DNA of 64,000 bases, from assembly GCA_035772735.1 (NCBI GenBank), contig JASDFA010000016.1:168397001-168461000 (forward strand), in the 5' to 3' direction. Origin of the DNA: Datura wrightii. Taxonomy: Eukaryota > Streptophyta > Magnoliopsida > Solanales > Solanaceae. Below, piece by piece: positions 1-12,400 of the stretch. Under the pieces are notes generated by a model. The model did not search any database, was not told the origin of the DNA, and worked only from the letters and a program-made list of their open reading frames with translations. Position 1 is the first letter of the stretch, and every line of letters starts with the position of its first letter. A program made the translations under genes and the position numbers.

Positions 1-642
1 TATAGAACTCCTTACTAATAAGCTAAAAGTGTCGAAAGAAATGGGGGAACAAAAGAGGAAAAAGAAAACTAAAAGGAGAAAAAAGGTGAAGTGAGGGAAG
101 GGAAGTTTGTAATGAAGGCGTGATGTATTAAAAGCGCTTAGGAAAGATAGTCACTATTACTGATCATAATAGTACCTACCCGCACCTGAGTTACATTACA
201 ACCTAAAAAGTCCTACTTGATCTTACATTCACACATCCTTATATTAGTGGAATAAAACACTAAGGGCAAGCTTATGGGTCATTACATAATGCATGTGAAT
301 TCTTTGTGAGAGTGAGTGTAATTCTATTCATGTACCCACACATGTGATATAAAAATTATTTTTGCGTGTGAAATTGGGTAACTCTCTTTCCGTGAGGGGC
401 ACATGTTGAATGAAGGATATAATTCATGTGGGATTTCTTGATCAGTTGATTTGCATGAGTTTGCTAAAATTGAGAGTCGATTCTTGAGGTTAAGAAGTCT
501 TAACATGGTTGTACTTCATTTCAATGATCAAATCAGGCATGCTCTATTTTTAGCTTGTATCTCATAATCATTATAGCCGTAACTTGAATTATCTTACTAA
601 ATTAGTTATGTAGGAGTCTCCATTTGCATGATATGTAAAAGG

Positions 643-679
643 TTGTTCGAGGACGAACAAGGCTTTAAGTGTGGGGTTG
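643..679 (+). other. PPT-proximal hairpin and polypurine tract of A0
   Basis: A perfect 7-bp stem (TTGTTCG / CGAACAA) with loop AGGA occupies 643-660. A purine-rich stretch (AAGTGTGGGG) leads directly into the LTR. The polypurine tract primes plus-strand cDNA synthesis. The same hairpin and tract occur at the same place in elements A and B. Confidence 0.85.
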
Positions 680-2113
680 TGATCACGGGCAAAAATATAT
701 GCCCGAGATACTCTTTATTACTTCAATTAGTCTTGTTTATCTAAGTTATTGTATACATTTTCATGTAATTTTATATAATGTGGAGATATGTGTTAACCAA
801 CATGATTAGCCTTTGTTTTGTAGGTTTTGATGATGTTTGAGTAACTAATCCATGAGTTGGTGAAGTAGAAGCTTGGAAACGGAATTAACACGCGAACGTC
901 GGCAAGGAAGAGGCACAAAACAGCCCACCGGCGCGTCGACAAGGTGCCATGGCAGGCAGGCCGCTCAAAACAGCCCACCTGCGCGTTGGCAACGTGCCAC
1001 GGCAGGTGGACTCTGCGACCATGGGGCTACAACGCGCTGCCCAGGCAGCGTGACACGTTGCCAACGCGGCAAGGTGCTGCCTGGGCCGATTTCGGGTGAT
1101 TTTCCAGAGAGCCTCCGCGTCCGTAGCGTGTCACGGAGGCCGTGCTCCGCGATGCACTCCGTGACACGTTGCTTGTTAATCCGGGAAAGATTCCTACTAA
1201 TATAAATAGCACACTTAGGTTTATTTTTCATAATGAAGACTTGGTGGAGCTAGGACGTGGGTTAGCAGCAGTTGAGGGACGAAAAAGCTAAGGGTTTTTC
1301 TCTCTTTCTTTATTCTTTCAATCAATTGTACGTATGATTTACACTCATTTGAGGATGATCAATCCACAAATGAGTGGCTAATTCTCTTCCTTGCTAAGGT
1401 TTTGAACATGTGTATTGAATTTTGATTGTGAATTATATGGTTTTTCATCTTCTTCTTTCATGTTGTTCTATTAATTCTTGTTCTTGCTGCATTAGTGTGT
1501 GGCCAACATTAATGTACATCTAAAAAGTCCAATTTCACTCGAGAGAGCAAGAAATTGGAAAGTTGTGAATTAATAGGGTATTGTTCTTAACTTGATTTGG
1601 GAAAATTGGGTTTTGATGTGCTTTCCTGATAGAAATATACTTGAAAGCCGTATTAGTCAATTTAGGAACCAGAATTGTATTGCTAGGTCATAAATTGCAT
1701 TTGATCACAGAAATGTAGACGAATGGTTTATGATTCTAAAGTGAGATTAAATACGAGAGTTTTAATCTCTAGGCTAATTTTCTTGGCTAGCAACATGAAG
1801 AGAAGAATAACCGAATTATGATTACTATCGAATTCATTACTTATTCTTAACCTTGGCATGCTCTTATCCATAGTTTCAATTCAAGTAAATATTTGTTAAT
1901 AGTTTTAGTATATAGTTTATAAACAAAATTATTTAACTTTTGGTTACATTGTTGTCAACATAATTAGAAGTAAACTAGAATATAGTATACTTAAGCAATT
2001 TTACTTATCCAGAGTCTCCTTGGATCGATACTTGGCTTACTTAGCCACTTTATTACTTGTTTGACCACGTGCACTTGCGTGTCAGTTTTTAACCCCTACC
2101 AAAGCACCGAGCA
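680..2113 (+). repeat. 3' LTR of Athila-like A0
   Basis: 1434-bp LTR from TGATCACGGGC to GAGCA, homologous along its length to the LTRs of A and B. It has a GC-rich inverted-repeat cluster at about 890-1180 and a TATA box (TATAAATA) at 1201-1208, giving a typical U3 promoter. It is more diverged from A and B than they are from each other. The short ORFs on both strands at 793-1231 are by-products of the GC-rich cluster. Confidence 0.9.
1201..1208 (+). promoter_or_regulatory. TATA box of A0 LTR
   Basis: TATAAATA lies just after the GC-rich hairpin cluster of the LTR, at the same relative position as in A and B. It is the likely core promoter of the element. Confidence 0.7.
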
Positions 2114-2654
2114 CTCAGTACCTGTGGTATTGACGCCCGTGGGGCACTACATTGCTTGCCTGTAGGTACTCACAGACCAGGAGCCGATCCCTCGTGATCC
2201 TAGCCAGCGCAGAGTTATCAACTCCTGTCATCCGGAGCTTGATATTCAGAGGTGTATTTCATTTTCTTTTGTTGTATAGTACGGGTAGGTCGGGGCCCTG
2301 TCCCGACCATTCTATTATTACTTCCTAGAGGCTTGCAGTCTGATGTTTCCTATGGTGGTGGAGCCAGTCGTGTGGGGCTGTGCATGTATATATGTGTTTA
2401 GTTGTGGATGTTGGTCGTGTGGGGCCTTCTTCTGGTTATAGTTAGTGACCTTGTCAGTCACAAAGGTGAATAGTAGTTGCTTAAGATTATAGTGCCATTG
2501 TTCTGGTTAGCTGTTGTGCTTAGTAGGTGGCTATAGGCCTAATCGGCCGGGGGTGGTATTTACAGCCGCTATATAGCCGATTCGTTTCTTGAAATAGAGC
2601 CTGAGTCTAGCAGGCACCAGGTGCCCGTCATACCCCCCAAGGTGGGGTGTGACA
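2114..2654 (+). repeat. LTR fragment of family E (3' portion)
   Basis: Matches 43600-43990 in order and content: a CAGTAC-type stem-loop, a GGGGCCCTGTCCC block, TAGAGGCTTGCAG and repeated GTGTGGGGC. It ends in GTGTGACA at 2654, a normal LTR terminus. TAAAC follows at 2655-2659, where Tekay-like leader sequence begins, so this is the right end of an E insertion into D1. Its left part was separated by the A0 insertion and is outside the window. It could be a solo LTR or a 3' LTR. Confidence 0.7.
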
Positions 2655-2750
2655 TAAACGTTTAGGAAATGTTCCCTTCTTTCATGTTCTATGTCGTGTG
2701 ATGAAAAGCCTTTCCATCCTTCTAATTCGTCAATTCGCGATTGTAGAATT

Positions 2751-3835
2751 ATGGCTCCTAGAAGAATGAATGGAAGGAGGAATGGAAATGATGAAGGCCA
2801 CAAAGATGGCAATGACCATGGGCATCAGCAAGCCCCACCTGTTTAGGAGCCCCAAGCACCAGAGCCAGCTGCCCACGCTGAGTTTCGGGCGGCTATTTAG
2901 ATGTTGGCGCAGGCCTTGACCGCTCAGGTAAACCCGTAGGCTATTGCGAAGGTCCCAAAGAATGGCAATGCAGCGGCAGCTCGGATTAGGTACTTCTTGA
3001 GGATGAACCCTCCTGAGTTCACGGGATTAAAGGTGGATGAGGATCCACACGAGTTCATTGAAGGGATCTTGAAGGTTACTCAGGTTATGGGGGTGAAAAA
3101 TGGGGAGTGTGTTGACTTGGCCTCTTATCAGCTAAAAGAGGTCGCTCATTTTTGGTACAAGCAATGGAAGGACAACAGGGAAGCGGGAGCGGACCCTATC
3201 AGTTGGGATGAGTTCCACATGGCATTTCTCGACAGGTTCTTCCCTCGAGAAATGAGGGAGTTGAAAGCAGCAGAGTTTACGAACTTCAAGCAGGGAAAAA
3301 TGACAGTACTGGAGTATTTTCTTGAGTTCACCCGGTTGTCAAACTACGCCCCTGAGTTAGTGATGGACCAAAGAGCGCGGGTAAGTCGATTTGTTCATGG
3401 TGTGGCTGGTTATTTAGACAAGGAATGCAGGACTGCTATGCTCCACTAGGATATGGACTTTCCTCGCATAGTGTTGTACGCCAAGAAGATGGAGGTGGCT
3501 TATACAAGGGAGGGGGAGGCAAAGAGGGCTCAGACAGATAGTCTTGGGTTTTCACATCAGAGGTTTAGAGGTGGCTACCGTCCACAGTTTCAGTAGAGGG
3601 TACTAGCCCCAACACCATCATCAGCTAGTGTTCCATCTAGACCCAGGGGTGATTAGAGGAGCAGGGCTTTAGGGTCGAGGGATCAGAGGGGCACCTAGCT
3701 AGAATATACCTCTCTAGCCTGCTGGAAGTGTGGCAAGAGTCACACCGGAGAGTGTCTTCTCGGCTCAAATGTTTGCTATGGGTGTGGTAGATCTGGGCAC
3801 ATGCGCTGAGCGTGCTCATATGCTAGATAGGGTGA
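2751..3835 (+). pseudogene. gag: D1 gag (nucleocapsid/capsid), disrupted
   Basis: Starts at ATG 2751 (MAPRRMN...), the same start as D2, D4 and D6. The capsid-like core is open at 2997-3449 (helical, containing the FPREMRELKAAEF motif). A CCHC-type knuckle pair follows at about 3715-3830 (CWKCGKSHTGEC, then a CYGCGRSGHM-type finger with an in-frame TGA). Nonsense codons at 2844, 2898, 2937 and 3594 are TAG where related copies read CAG; another TAG is at 3447. Gag would form the virus-like particle and bind genomic RNA. This copy cannot make a full protein. Confidence 0.88.
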
Positions 3836-3984
3836 TGAAAGGGGTCGTGCACAGACCACCAGGACAGCAGCAGCTCCATCCCGTTCCTCTCTGCAAGGAG
3901 CATCGACTGGTGGGGTTGGCGGGCAGCGCCAAAATCGATTTTATGCCCTTTCCTCGTGCCAAGAGCATGAGACTTCGCCAGATG

Positions 3985-4403
3985 TGGTTATTGGTATGTT
4001 GCAAGTCTTCCATATTGATGCTTATGCTTTGTTAGATCTAGGAGCTACCTTGTCTTTTGTGACCCCTTGCATTGCTAGTAGTTTTGGAGTTAGTCCTGAA
4101 GTTCTGTCCGAACCATTCTCCGTATCTACTCCAGCCGGTTAGTCAGTTGTAGCTAGGCAGGTATATAGAGGTTGCCCCTATACGGTATTGCATAAGGTTA
4201 CCTCCGCGGACTTAGTAGAATTGGCCATGACTGATTTCGACATCATTTTATGTATGGATTGGTTGTTTGAATGTTATGTTTCGATTAACTATAAGAACCG
4301 TGCAGTGAAATTGCATTTTCGTGGGAGTCAATTTTGGAATGGAAGGGTAATTCAGCTGTACCAGCCGATCGATTTATTTCCTATCTTAAGGCCCGAAAGA
4401 TGA
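3985..4403 (+). pseudogene. pro: D1 protease region, disrupted
   Basis: Retropepsin-like aspartic protease. The active-site segment reads LLDLGATLSF at about 4027-4056, so the catalytic Asp is present but the next residue is changed. A second conserved segment, TDFDIILCMDWL, lies at about 4230-4265; D2 has GMDWL, so Gly is lost here. A TAG interrupts the frame at about 4141. The role would be Gag-Pol maturation. Confidence 0.8.
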
Positions 4404-4462
4404 TCTCTAAGGATTGCATATACCACCTAGTTAGGGTTAAGGATGTGGAGTCCGAGACCCCG

Positions 4463-5190
4463 ACTATCTAGTTAGTTCCGGTGGTGTGCGAGTATCTAGA
4501 GGTGTTTCCCGAGGATTTGCCAAGTGTTCCTCTGGAAAGGGAAATCGATTTCAGGATTGATCTATTGCCAGATAGGCAACCTATTTCTATCCCCCTTTAC
4601 AGGATGGCTCCAGCCGAGCTAAGGGAATTAATGGATCAGTTGAAGGACTTGTTGGATAAGGGTTTTATTAGACTGAGCAAGTCTACATGGGGTGCGCCAG
4701 TTCTATTTTTTCGAAAGAAGGACGATTCCCTTCGCATGTGTATTGACTATCGGCAGTTGAATAAGGTTACCATCAAGAACAGGTACCCCTTACCCAGGAT
4801 CGATGATCGTTTTGACCAACTTCAGGGTGCCAAGTGCTTCTCCAAGATTGATCTCAGGTTTGGGTATCACCAACTCAGAGTGTGGGAGAGTGACATCCCG
4901 AAGACCGCTTTTAAGACTCGGTATAGTCACTACGAATTTTTTGTTATGTCTTTCGGACTAACCAATGCCCCCGCAACTTTTATGAATAATGAACAGGGTG
5001 TTCAAGGCATATTTGGACATGTTCGTGATTGTGTTCATTGACGACATCTGGATATACTCTCAAAGCGAGGAGGAGCATGCCACTCATTTGAGAATAGTAC
5101 TGCAAACCCTCAAGGATCGTCAGCTGTATGCAAAGTTTAGCAAGTGTGAATTCTAGCTAAACTCGGTAGCATTTCTGGAACATGTGGTAT
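4463..5190 (+). pseudogene. pol: D1 reverse transcriptase, frameshifted
   Basis: Clear Ty3/Gypsy RT: DKGFIR, then RMCIDYRQLNKVTIKNRYPLPRID and FGLTNAPATF, all open in 4481-5041. A 2-bp loss near 4986 (shared with D2, absent in D4) moves the frame just before the catalytic FIDD, whose two Asp codons (5041-5046) survive in the shifted frame. A TAG at 5155 stands where D2 has TGG. A TAG at about 4470 is also shared with D2, where D4 reads CAG. Confidence 0.9.
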
Positions 5191-5259
5191 CAAGCGAAGA
5201 CATAACGGTAGATTCCCAAAAGATAGAAGTGTTAAGAATTGGCCTAGACCGGTGAATCC

Positions 5260-6045
5260 TTCAGAAGTTCGGAGTTTCTTGGGCCTAGCAGGTTACTATC
5301 GGAGGTTTGTTGAGGGTTTCTCATCTATTTCAACACCTTTAACTAAGTTGACTCAGAAAAAGATGAAGTTCTAATGGTCGGATGCTTGTGAGAAATCTTG
5401 CAAGAGTTGAAGACCCAACTCACTTCAGCACCAGTGTTGACCTTACGTGAGGGTACTGATGGATTTGTAGTGTATTATGATTCTTCGAGAGTCGTACTGG
5501 GATGTGTGTTGATGAAGCGTGGGAAGGTGATAGCATATTCCTCGAGACAGCTGAAATTTCAAGAAAAGAATTACCCGACCCATGATCTTGAGTTGGCTGA
5601 AGTGGTGTTTGCATTGAAGATATGGTGGAATTACTTGTATGGGTTCCACGTGGATGTATTCATGGATCACAAGAGCTTGCAATATGTGTTCGCATAGAAG
5701 GATCTAAATCTTCAGCAAAAGAGGTGGTTGGAATTACTTAAGGACTACGACATGAGTGTTCTCTACCACCCGGGAAAGGCTAATGTGGTTGCGGATGCAC
5801 TTAGTATGCTCTCCATGGAGAGTGTGTCCCATGTAGATGAGGGAAGGAAGGAGTTTTTGAAGGATGTCCGCCGACTTCCAAGACAGGGAGTTAGATTGAT
5901 CGACTCGGCCGATGGCAGTGCTGTTGTGCATAACGGGTCAAAATTATCCTTGGTGGTCGAGGTTAAATCCAGTCAAGATGGGGATCCAATTTCAAGGAAG
6001 CTAAAGGAGGCAGTGCGAAGTCAGAAGGTAGAGGTCTTCTCCTAA
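5260..6045 (+). pseudogene. pol: D1 RNase H and linker, disrupted
   Basis: Begins with the RT thumb/RNase H join (RSFLGLAGYYRRFVEGFS-like, about 5270-5330). RNase H is open at 5398-5697: YYDSSRVVLG replaces the usual CDASR..G, then YPTHDLELAEVVFALK and FMDHKSLQYV. The linker with YHPGKANVVADALS continues at 5728-6045. TAA at 5373 (CAA in D2), TAG at 5695 (CAG in D2) and TAA at 6043 (CAA in D2) break the frame. Confidence 0.88.
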
Positions 6046-6057
6046 GGGGGAGATGGT

Positions 6058-6761
6058 GTGCTACGATACCAGGGTCGACTATGTGTTCGGGACATCGATA
6101 ATCTGAGAGTTTGGATATTGCATGAGGCACATGGTACCAGATATTCTATTCATCCAAGATCCACAAAAATGTATCAGGATTTGAGAGAAATCTATGAGTG
6201 GAATGGTATGAAGAAAGATATTGTGGAGTTTGTAGAAAAATGTCCAAACTGCCAGCAAGTGAAAGTCAAATATCAAAGACCGGGAGGTGTACTTTAGGAC
6301 ATCAGCATCCCCACTTGGAAGTGAGAAGATTAATATGGATTTTGTTACAAGCCTACCTCGTACTCGATGAAACTATGGATCCATTTGGGTAGTGGTAGAT
6401 AGGTTAACTAAGGCTGCACACTTCCTACCGGTCAAGACCACGGATTCAGCAGATGATTATACTATGTTGTATATTCGGGAGTTGGTTTGACTTCATGGAG
6501 TGCCCTTGTCTATTATCTCAGACTGAGGTACTCAGTTTACCTCTCAATTCTGGCGTTCTTTTCAAAGAGGACTTGGGACGTAAGTTAAGCTAAGTACAGC
6601 CTTCCATCCTTAAACAGATGGTCAAGCAGAAAGAATCATTTAAACCCTTGAGGATATGTTGACGGAATGTGTTATGGACTTTAAAGGTAATTGGGATGAT
6701 CACTTGCACTTGATCTAGTTTGCTTATAAAACAGTTACCACTCTAGTATTTAGATGGCTGT
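6058..6761 (+). pseudogene. pol: D1 integrase, N-terminal zinc domain and catalytic core, interrupted by element A
   Basis: HHCC zinc domain: H..GTRYSIHPRSTKM and CPNCQQVK at about 6120-6260. The DDE core follows, degraded: TGA at 6488 and 6523 (CGA in D2) and TAG at 6296 (CAG in D2). The sequence stops at ...TTTAGATG in the stretch that reads AFEALYGQRC in other copies, where element A is inserted. The domain resumes at 16671. Confidence 0.88.
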
Positions 6762-8195
6762 TGTCCGGCTGGTTCGGTAGGTGTTATAGGTTAATACCGA
6801 CACGCAAGTGCACGTGGTCAGACAAGTAATAAAGTGGCTAAGTAAGCCAAGTATCGAACCAAGGAGACTCTGGATAAGTAAAATTGCTTAAATATACTAT
6901 ATTCTAGCTTACCTCTAATTATGCTGACAACAACGTAACCAAAAGTTAAATAATTTTTGTTTATAAATTATATACTAAAACTATTAACAAATATTTATTG
7001 TGAATTTAAACTATGGATATGAGCATGCCAAGGTTAAGAACAAGTAATGAACTTAATTATAATCATAATTTGGTTATTCTTCTCTTCCTGTTGCTAGCCA
7101 AGAACATTAGCCTAGAGATTAAAACTCTCGTATTTAATCTCACTTTAGAATCATAAACCATTCGTCTACATTTCTGTGATCAAATGCAATTTATGACCTA
7201 GCAATACAATTCCGGTTCCTAAATTGACTAATACGGCTTTCAAGTATATTTCTATCAGGAAAGCACATCAAAACCCAATTTTCCCAAATCAAGCTAAGAA
7301 CAATACCCTATTAATTCACAACTTTCCAATTTCTTGCTCTCTCGAGTGAAATTGGACTTTTTAGATGTACATTAATGTCGTCCACACACTAATGCAGTAG
7401 AAACAAGAATTAATAGAACAACATAGAAGAAGAAGATGAAAAACCATACAATTCAATAATCAAAATTCATCACCATTGTTCACAACCTCAGCAAGGAAGA
7501 GAATGAGCCACTCATTTGTGGATTAATCATCCTAAAACAAGTGTTAATCATACATACAATTGATTGAAAGAAGAAAGGAAGAGAGAAAATCCCTTAGCTT
7601 TTTCGTCCCTCAACTGCCTCTAACCCACGTCCTTGCTCCACCAAGTCTGAATTCATTAAAAATAAGCCTAAGTGTTCTATTTATACTATTGGGAATTTTT
7701 CCCAGAATAACAAGCAACGTGTCACGGAGGCCAACGCGGAGCACCGCCTCCGTGACACGGCGTGGACGCGGACCCTCACTGGAAATCCAGGGTCCGGGAA
7801 TATAGCCTCAACGTGGCACGGCATGCAACGCGGAGGCTTGCCTCCGTGCCATGAAGCTGTCGTGAGGCTTCACTGGAAATTGCCAATTAAATCACCCTCC
7901 AGGCAGTGTGCCTCCGCGATGGTAGCGTGGCACGGCTCCATCGCGGAGCCCCTTTACATTGTGCATTCCAATGTCTTTTCCATGCTCGCATCCAAGTCCA
8001 ACTCTGATATTGTTCCAACATGCATTTTAGCTCCTCAAAATCATGTTTTACCTACAAAACAATGCTAATCATGTTGGTTAGTATAAATTCACATTTTATT
8101 ACCAATTACATGATAATGTATACACATTGCACAACAAACAAGGCGAAAATGATACATTTGAGTATCACTTGGGCATATAAATCTGCCCAAGATCA
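6762..8195 (-). repeat. 3' LTR of element A
   Basis: 1434 bp, TGTCCGG...GATCA as read on the plus strand. The TATA box (reverse complement TATTTATA) is at 7678-7685. The U3 GC-rich hairpin cluster is at about 7715-7955, with alternating CGTGACACG- and CGTGCCACG-type arms. Homologous to 15233-16665 throughout. Confidence 0.96.
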
Positions 8196-10118
8196 CTTAC
8201 CCCACACTTAAATCCTTGTTCGTCCTCGAACAACAAATACACAATTCATGCAAATTACATCCCAACCTTTGCCACTATGGTGCGAAAATTTATGCTACGG
8301 TCATACCGATCATTCAATATTGTAAATCATCAAGAAAACATGCATGGTCTTAACAATGCAATGACCTTTAATACATTAAGACTTCCTAGACTTCAAGAAT
8401 CGACTCTCGATATCGGCAAACTCATGCAAATCAGCTAATCAAGATATCCGACACGAAAATCAATATTTCATCAAGCATGTGCCCTCACAACTCAAGAGAA
8501 TCTTCCCCTTTATGTTCATGCAACACACAAACATTCAAGTAGGGGCATGTAGAAATTAATTTCACTCTCTCTCCCAAAAGAATTCACATGCATCATGTCA
8601 TGACCCATAGGCTTGCCCTTAGTGTATTACTCCACTAATATAAAGAAATGCAATGTAAGATCAAGTAGGACTTTAATGGGTTGTAATGAAAGCTATGGAA
8701 CTAGTATATATTGGATTAGCCAATAATAGTCACTAGCATCCTTAAGCACCTTTTCAACACATTCCCCTAAACTCATGAACATTGTTTCTCTCTTTTCTTT
8801 TTCCTCTCATTCCATTCATGCTTGTTTACTTTCGTATGACCCATTTCATCAAACACACTTGACACAACAACAAAGGGTTTTCATGCACCTTCATTATCAT
8901 TTCATTATAACAAGTGCCTCTTCAACCTCTTCTTTTCTTTCCTCACTCTGCTTTTCTTTTCTTTCCACTCTTCTCACTCTTTGACACTTCGGGAAATTTT
9001 TTCTTTTCTTAAGCGCTTAAGAGTTTTGTATAGACTTTACGGCTAATGAAAAGAAGGAATAAAGCTTAGTTTATACAATTTTGGACAAAAGAAAGAAATA
9101 ATCGGCTAAAGGCTCAACGGGCTGACTAGGGTATACAGTCACATAGAAAGGTAGAGTATGACAAGAAAAAAATATAGAAACTCTCGGATAAAACAAAGAA
9201 ATGCCTACATCCTTTCCAACACTACACTTCCTTCATTTCGTTTTGTACACACACCAGGCAAGTTCTAGACACTTCACAAAGCATGGAATAACAATACCTT
9301 ACTTCACACTTCATGCACATGCTCGATTCAAGATGCATTCACAGACTCTTTAATTAGCCAATTACATGAATTCAAAAATTAAGCCTCAATCACACCGAAT
9401 CGAATTCTACAGCCTAGGTAACTCAACATATTTAAAAAATTGCATGCTTTCAAACGAATCACTTTTACATTTTGAATATCAGTTACAACACGCAACCAAA
9501 ATTTCACAACCATATAGTAACTACAGGTTCAGTGATGCAATCCACCAAAGAAAAAAAACTGAAAACAAATTAAAATCACTACTCCTACCGACTATATTTC
9601 CCTTAAGACGGTCGTCATCCATCCATCATAGGGAACGGTCCCTAACTATGACATCGGTTCAATGGGACTATTCTCGGTAAAAGAACCGCAAACAAACTCC
9701 GAGAAACCCAACAAATAAAAAATTACTTGAAAAACTTTTCACACACCGATCATTTCGATGGAAAACTATTTACAAAAATTTTTAATATGTGCAAAATATT
9801 TTCGCAAAAATTTTGAAAAATATCGATCATTTCGATAGAAAAAAAAATATTTACAAAATTTACAAAATATTTACACTGGCAACCACAAACTTTCACAACA
9901 CACTTCAATTACCACAAAAATATGTACAGATACAAATACAAATCAGTTCACAACCACAGGGAAACATAAACATACATGCAAAACAAAGGAAGAACATACA
10001 GCAGATTAGCCCAGGTCCCAGCACCTAGCTACTTCCCACCCCACACATAAATCGAACACTGTCCCCAATGTTCACAAAAATTAAAATCACAAAATTTTCG
10101 GGTGGTGGAACACCCTGA
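8196..10118 (-). other. Element A 3' untranslated region, PPT and PPT-proximal hairpin
   Basis: About 1.9 kb with no credible gene. Adjacent to the LTR are the purine tract (8196-8215, reverse strand) and the 7-bp stem hairpin with loop AGGA (8216-8233). Two copies of an ATCGAAATGATCGAT motif lie at about 9745-9765 and 9820-9840. The region is collinear with 38374-40297 in B. Short ORFs here are T-rich read-throughs on the antisense strand. Confidence 0.85.
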
Positions 10119-11339
10119 TCAGTCAAAATATTCGACTTCTTCATCCGGTGCTGCTGCCTCATCGCCCATGTCCGAGTCACCTCCGTCGTCGTCATCGGAC
10201 TCCACATCGGAGTCCTCCCGATGTGTCTCCTCGTCCGTGGGTACATCATCGTCAGTGGGCTCAATGAAGGCTGGCCCCACTCGGCACAAAGCTCTGGCGT
10301 TCTCGCCAAATGGGTAATCCAGCTCCAGCTGCCATAACTCATCCTCCATGGCTGGTCTCCCACCAATCCGAAGCTGAAGCATTTGCATACCAAACATCTG
10401 AGCCATGTACTGGTCGTCACGAGCATGTCGCTCGCCCAGTGTCAGCACTGGCCCGTGTGTGGTGTCGGGGGCCTTAGTTTTTGTCACATCAAGGGCCCTC
10501 CGCTCCAACTGCTGGATATAGTCCAAAGCCTCTTCCTCGACGTCGAGGCCCCGGAGAAAGGTGGTGATGAGTCCGCCGAACCCATACCTGTGGCCCTGGT
10601 GTAGTCGGGCTCTCTTCATGGCGGATATGATAACTGCCCCAACATTAATCTCTAGCCCTTTCATCAGGGCATACACCAGGCACACTTGGTCCCGGGTCAC
10701 ATCCGTCATATGCACCCCCGGGATCAGGCACGAACAAACTATTTTCAGCCAAATTCTTGCCTCCCTGTTCATTTGAGAATACGGCAGAGTCTGGTGGTAA
10801 CCCCTCTCCTTATGTCTTCTCCATCGGGCTGTGGATAGAGCCCCACACAAAGTGCGTCTGATATCGGCGTATGGTGGGGTGATATTCAACTGGCAGAGAA
10901 CGTGGGCGTCTGTGTCCTGCGCTCCAATGATGGCATTTAATTTCTGGGGTTCCAGAGTGACAATCTGCCCTCTGATTTTTATTGTGTGGCTTTTGATGGC
11001 CGGGTTCCAATTTGCATAGAACTCCCAGACTAAATGTAGGTTGCACTCCTTGGGCTCCTGAAATATGAAGCTGAGCCCAGCTGCCTCGATTCTCTGCACA
11101 ATACGGGGGAACTCCTGTGCTAGTGGTTCCCGTGCAATATGCTCCTCAGGGAAGTACTTATTCTACTTATGTTTAGCGTACCACTTCTTCCCTTCATCGG
11201 TCACCCACCTAGTTCTGTATTGGCGGCGTTGGCCGCGCGGAAGAGCTGGTGCAGCTGGGACTGCTGTGCCCAATCTCATGCGTTTTCTCCCGGTGCCTGA
11301 AGTATAAGCACCTTTACCCTTATCCTGCCTACTCGCCAT
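10119..11339 (-). pseudogene. Extra Athila ORF (plant transposon-protein-like), one nonsense codon
   Basis: Same length (1221 bp) and start (MASRQDKGKG) as the intact ORF in B, with no indels. It has a single nonsense codon, TAG at 11163-11165, where B reads GAG, so only about 58 residues would be made. The rest (reading down to 10119) is open and clearly homologous to B: a VWEFYANWNP segment, an RIWLKIVCSCLIPGVHM segment and an acidic C-terminus. No transmembrane segment is apparent. The family resembles the putative plant transposon protein domain often found in Athila-type elements; this is recognition from memory. Confidence 0.85.
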
Positions 11340-11344
11340 TGTAC

Positions 11345-12049
11345 CTGTCAACATAAATAAACAAGCACAATGTCAAGCTAAATACATGTTAACTTCAGCT
11401 AAGGTCGGGTTAAACTAAGTTTACCCAACACTTAGTCCTTAGCTACTTTTACGATACTACGGCAAGGATTACTTTATTTACAACCCAAACACAAACAACT
11501 ATGCAATTTATGCTTAGTGCGTTCACAAAAAAAATTTTGACAGTATAACTTTTAGCGTACTACTCAGACTTCATACAGCTAATCCCAATCCTACCATCGA
11601 TAGCAATTCAACCATCGCACTTAGCAACTACAACAACAAACAAAAACAATGACAAAAATTCTATATACATACGAATCCTAATAACCAAACCAATTTGAAC
11701 CATTTTTACATTTTCCCAAAAACAGAGAATTCGTCGTCTATTACCTTCAAACAATATTTACAACGACTTATCTTCATTCACAAACACACCCCGGCATATA
11801 ATTCACCAATCTACCAAGTTACCCAATTCGATTTTAACAACCCCAGCCCTAGAAATCAATTTTACAATCAAATTCGAATCATTCATGCAATCGACAAGTT
11901 CAAACGCTAATTACAACATTCCGAACATTTATCAATCAAAGAATAATTCAATTTCATGCTAAATTGCTAATTAGGGTGATTTATCTCACCTCCCATGCTC
12001 AAATTCGACTAAAATCGCCAAAAACTTGAGAGAAACGAGGAAAACATAC
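11345..12049 (-). other. Predicted 5' UTR intron of the extra ORF (element A)
   Basis: Read on the minus strand, exon end AAAG is followed by donor GTATGTTTTC at 12049. Acceptor TTGACAG ends at 11345, six bases before the ATG at 11339. The 705-bp interior is T-rich like plant introns. The same donor and acceptor are present in B. Splicing itself is inferred. Confidence 0.6.
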
Positions 12050-12234
12050 CTTTACGTTGAATAACCGAAGAAACTTGACAAATTGTTTGCTTAGTAGCGT
12101 GGCACGTTGGTTGGGAGAGGGAACTTAGGTGTTTGGTCGCGGAGAAGAGAGGAAATGGGGAAAAAGGGCAAAAATTCGGGGTTTAAAATGAAAGAAATAC
12201 GCGGGTCACCCGGCAACCCGGTGTGACCCGTCAC

Positions 12235-12400
12235 AAAATATAGGGCAACGTGTCACGGAGGGTAACGCGGATCCCCTCCTCCGTGACACGGAGCTAACGC
12301 GATGGTCCTCTGGAATTTTTAAAAAATCCAGATTTAACCTCAACGTGTCACGGAGGGTAACGCGGAGCCCTTCCTCCGTGACGCGGAGCCATCGCCCCAG
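12235..12400 (-). repeat. Internal GC-rich hairpin cluster upstream of the extra ORF (element A)
   Basis: Two units of inverted repeats built from CGTGTCACGGAGG / CCTCCGTGACACG arms separated by GCGGA/GCGTT-type loops, like the U3 clusters of the same element's LTRs. It lies upstream of the pyrimidine-rich leader and intron of the extra ORF. The counterpart in B is 36083-36240. Confidence 0.8.

Larger units (their letters stand above)
1..2113 (+). mobile_element. Athila-like Ty3/Gypsy element A0, 3' end only
   Basis: This is the downstream end of a plus-strand Athila-like element whose body lies left of the window. Bases 1-679 match the 3' untranslated region of element B (about 39480-40297), and 680-2113 match its LTR. 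No coding sequence of A0 is inside the window. The LTR is followed by CTCAG (2114-2118), the expected right copy of a 5-bp target duplication; the left copy is outside. The flank is an LTR of family E, so A0 inserted into an existing element. Confidence 0.9.

Noticed and set aside
793..1231. Overlapping ORFs on both strands in the A0 LTR
   Set aside because: Produced by the GC-rich inverted-repeat cluster, which is open in several frames at once.
8775..10028. Short plus-strand ORFs of 69-104 codons
   Set aside because: They lie antisense in the A/T-rich 3' UTR of element A and have low-complexity composition; the matching reverse ORFs in B are not better conserved than non-coding flanks.
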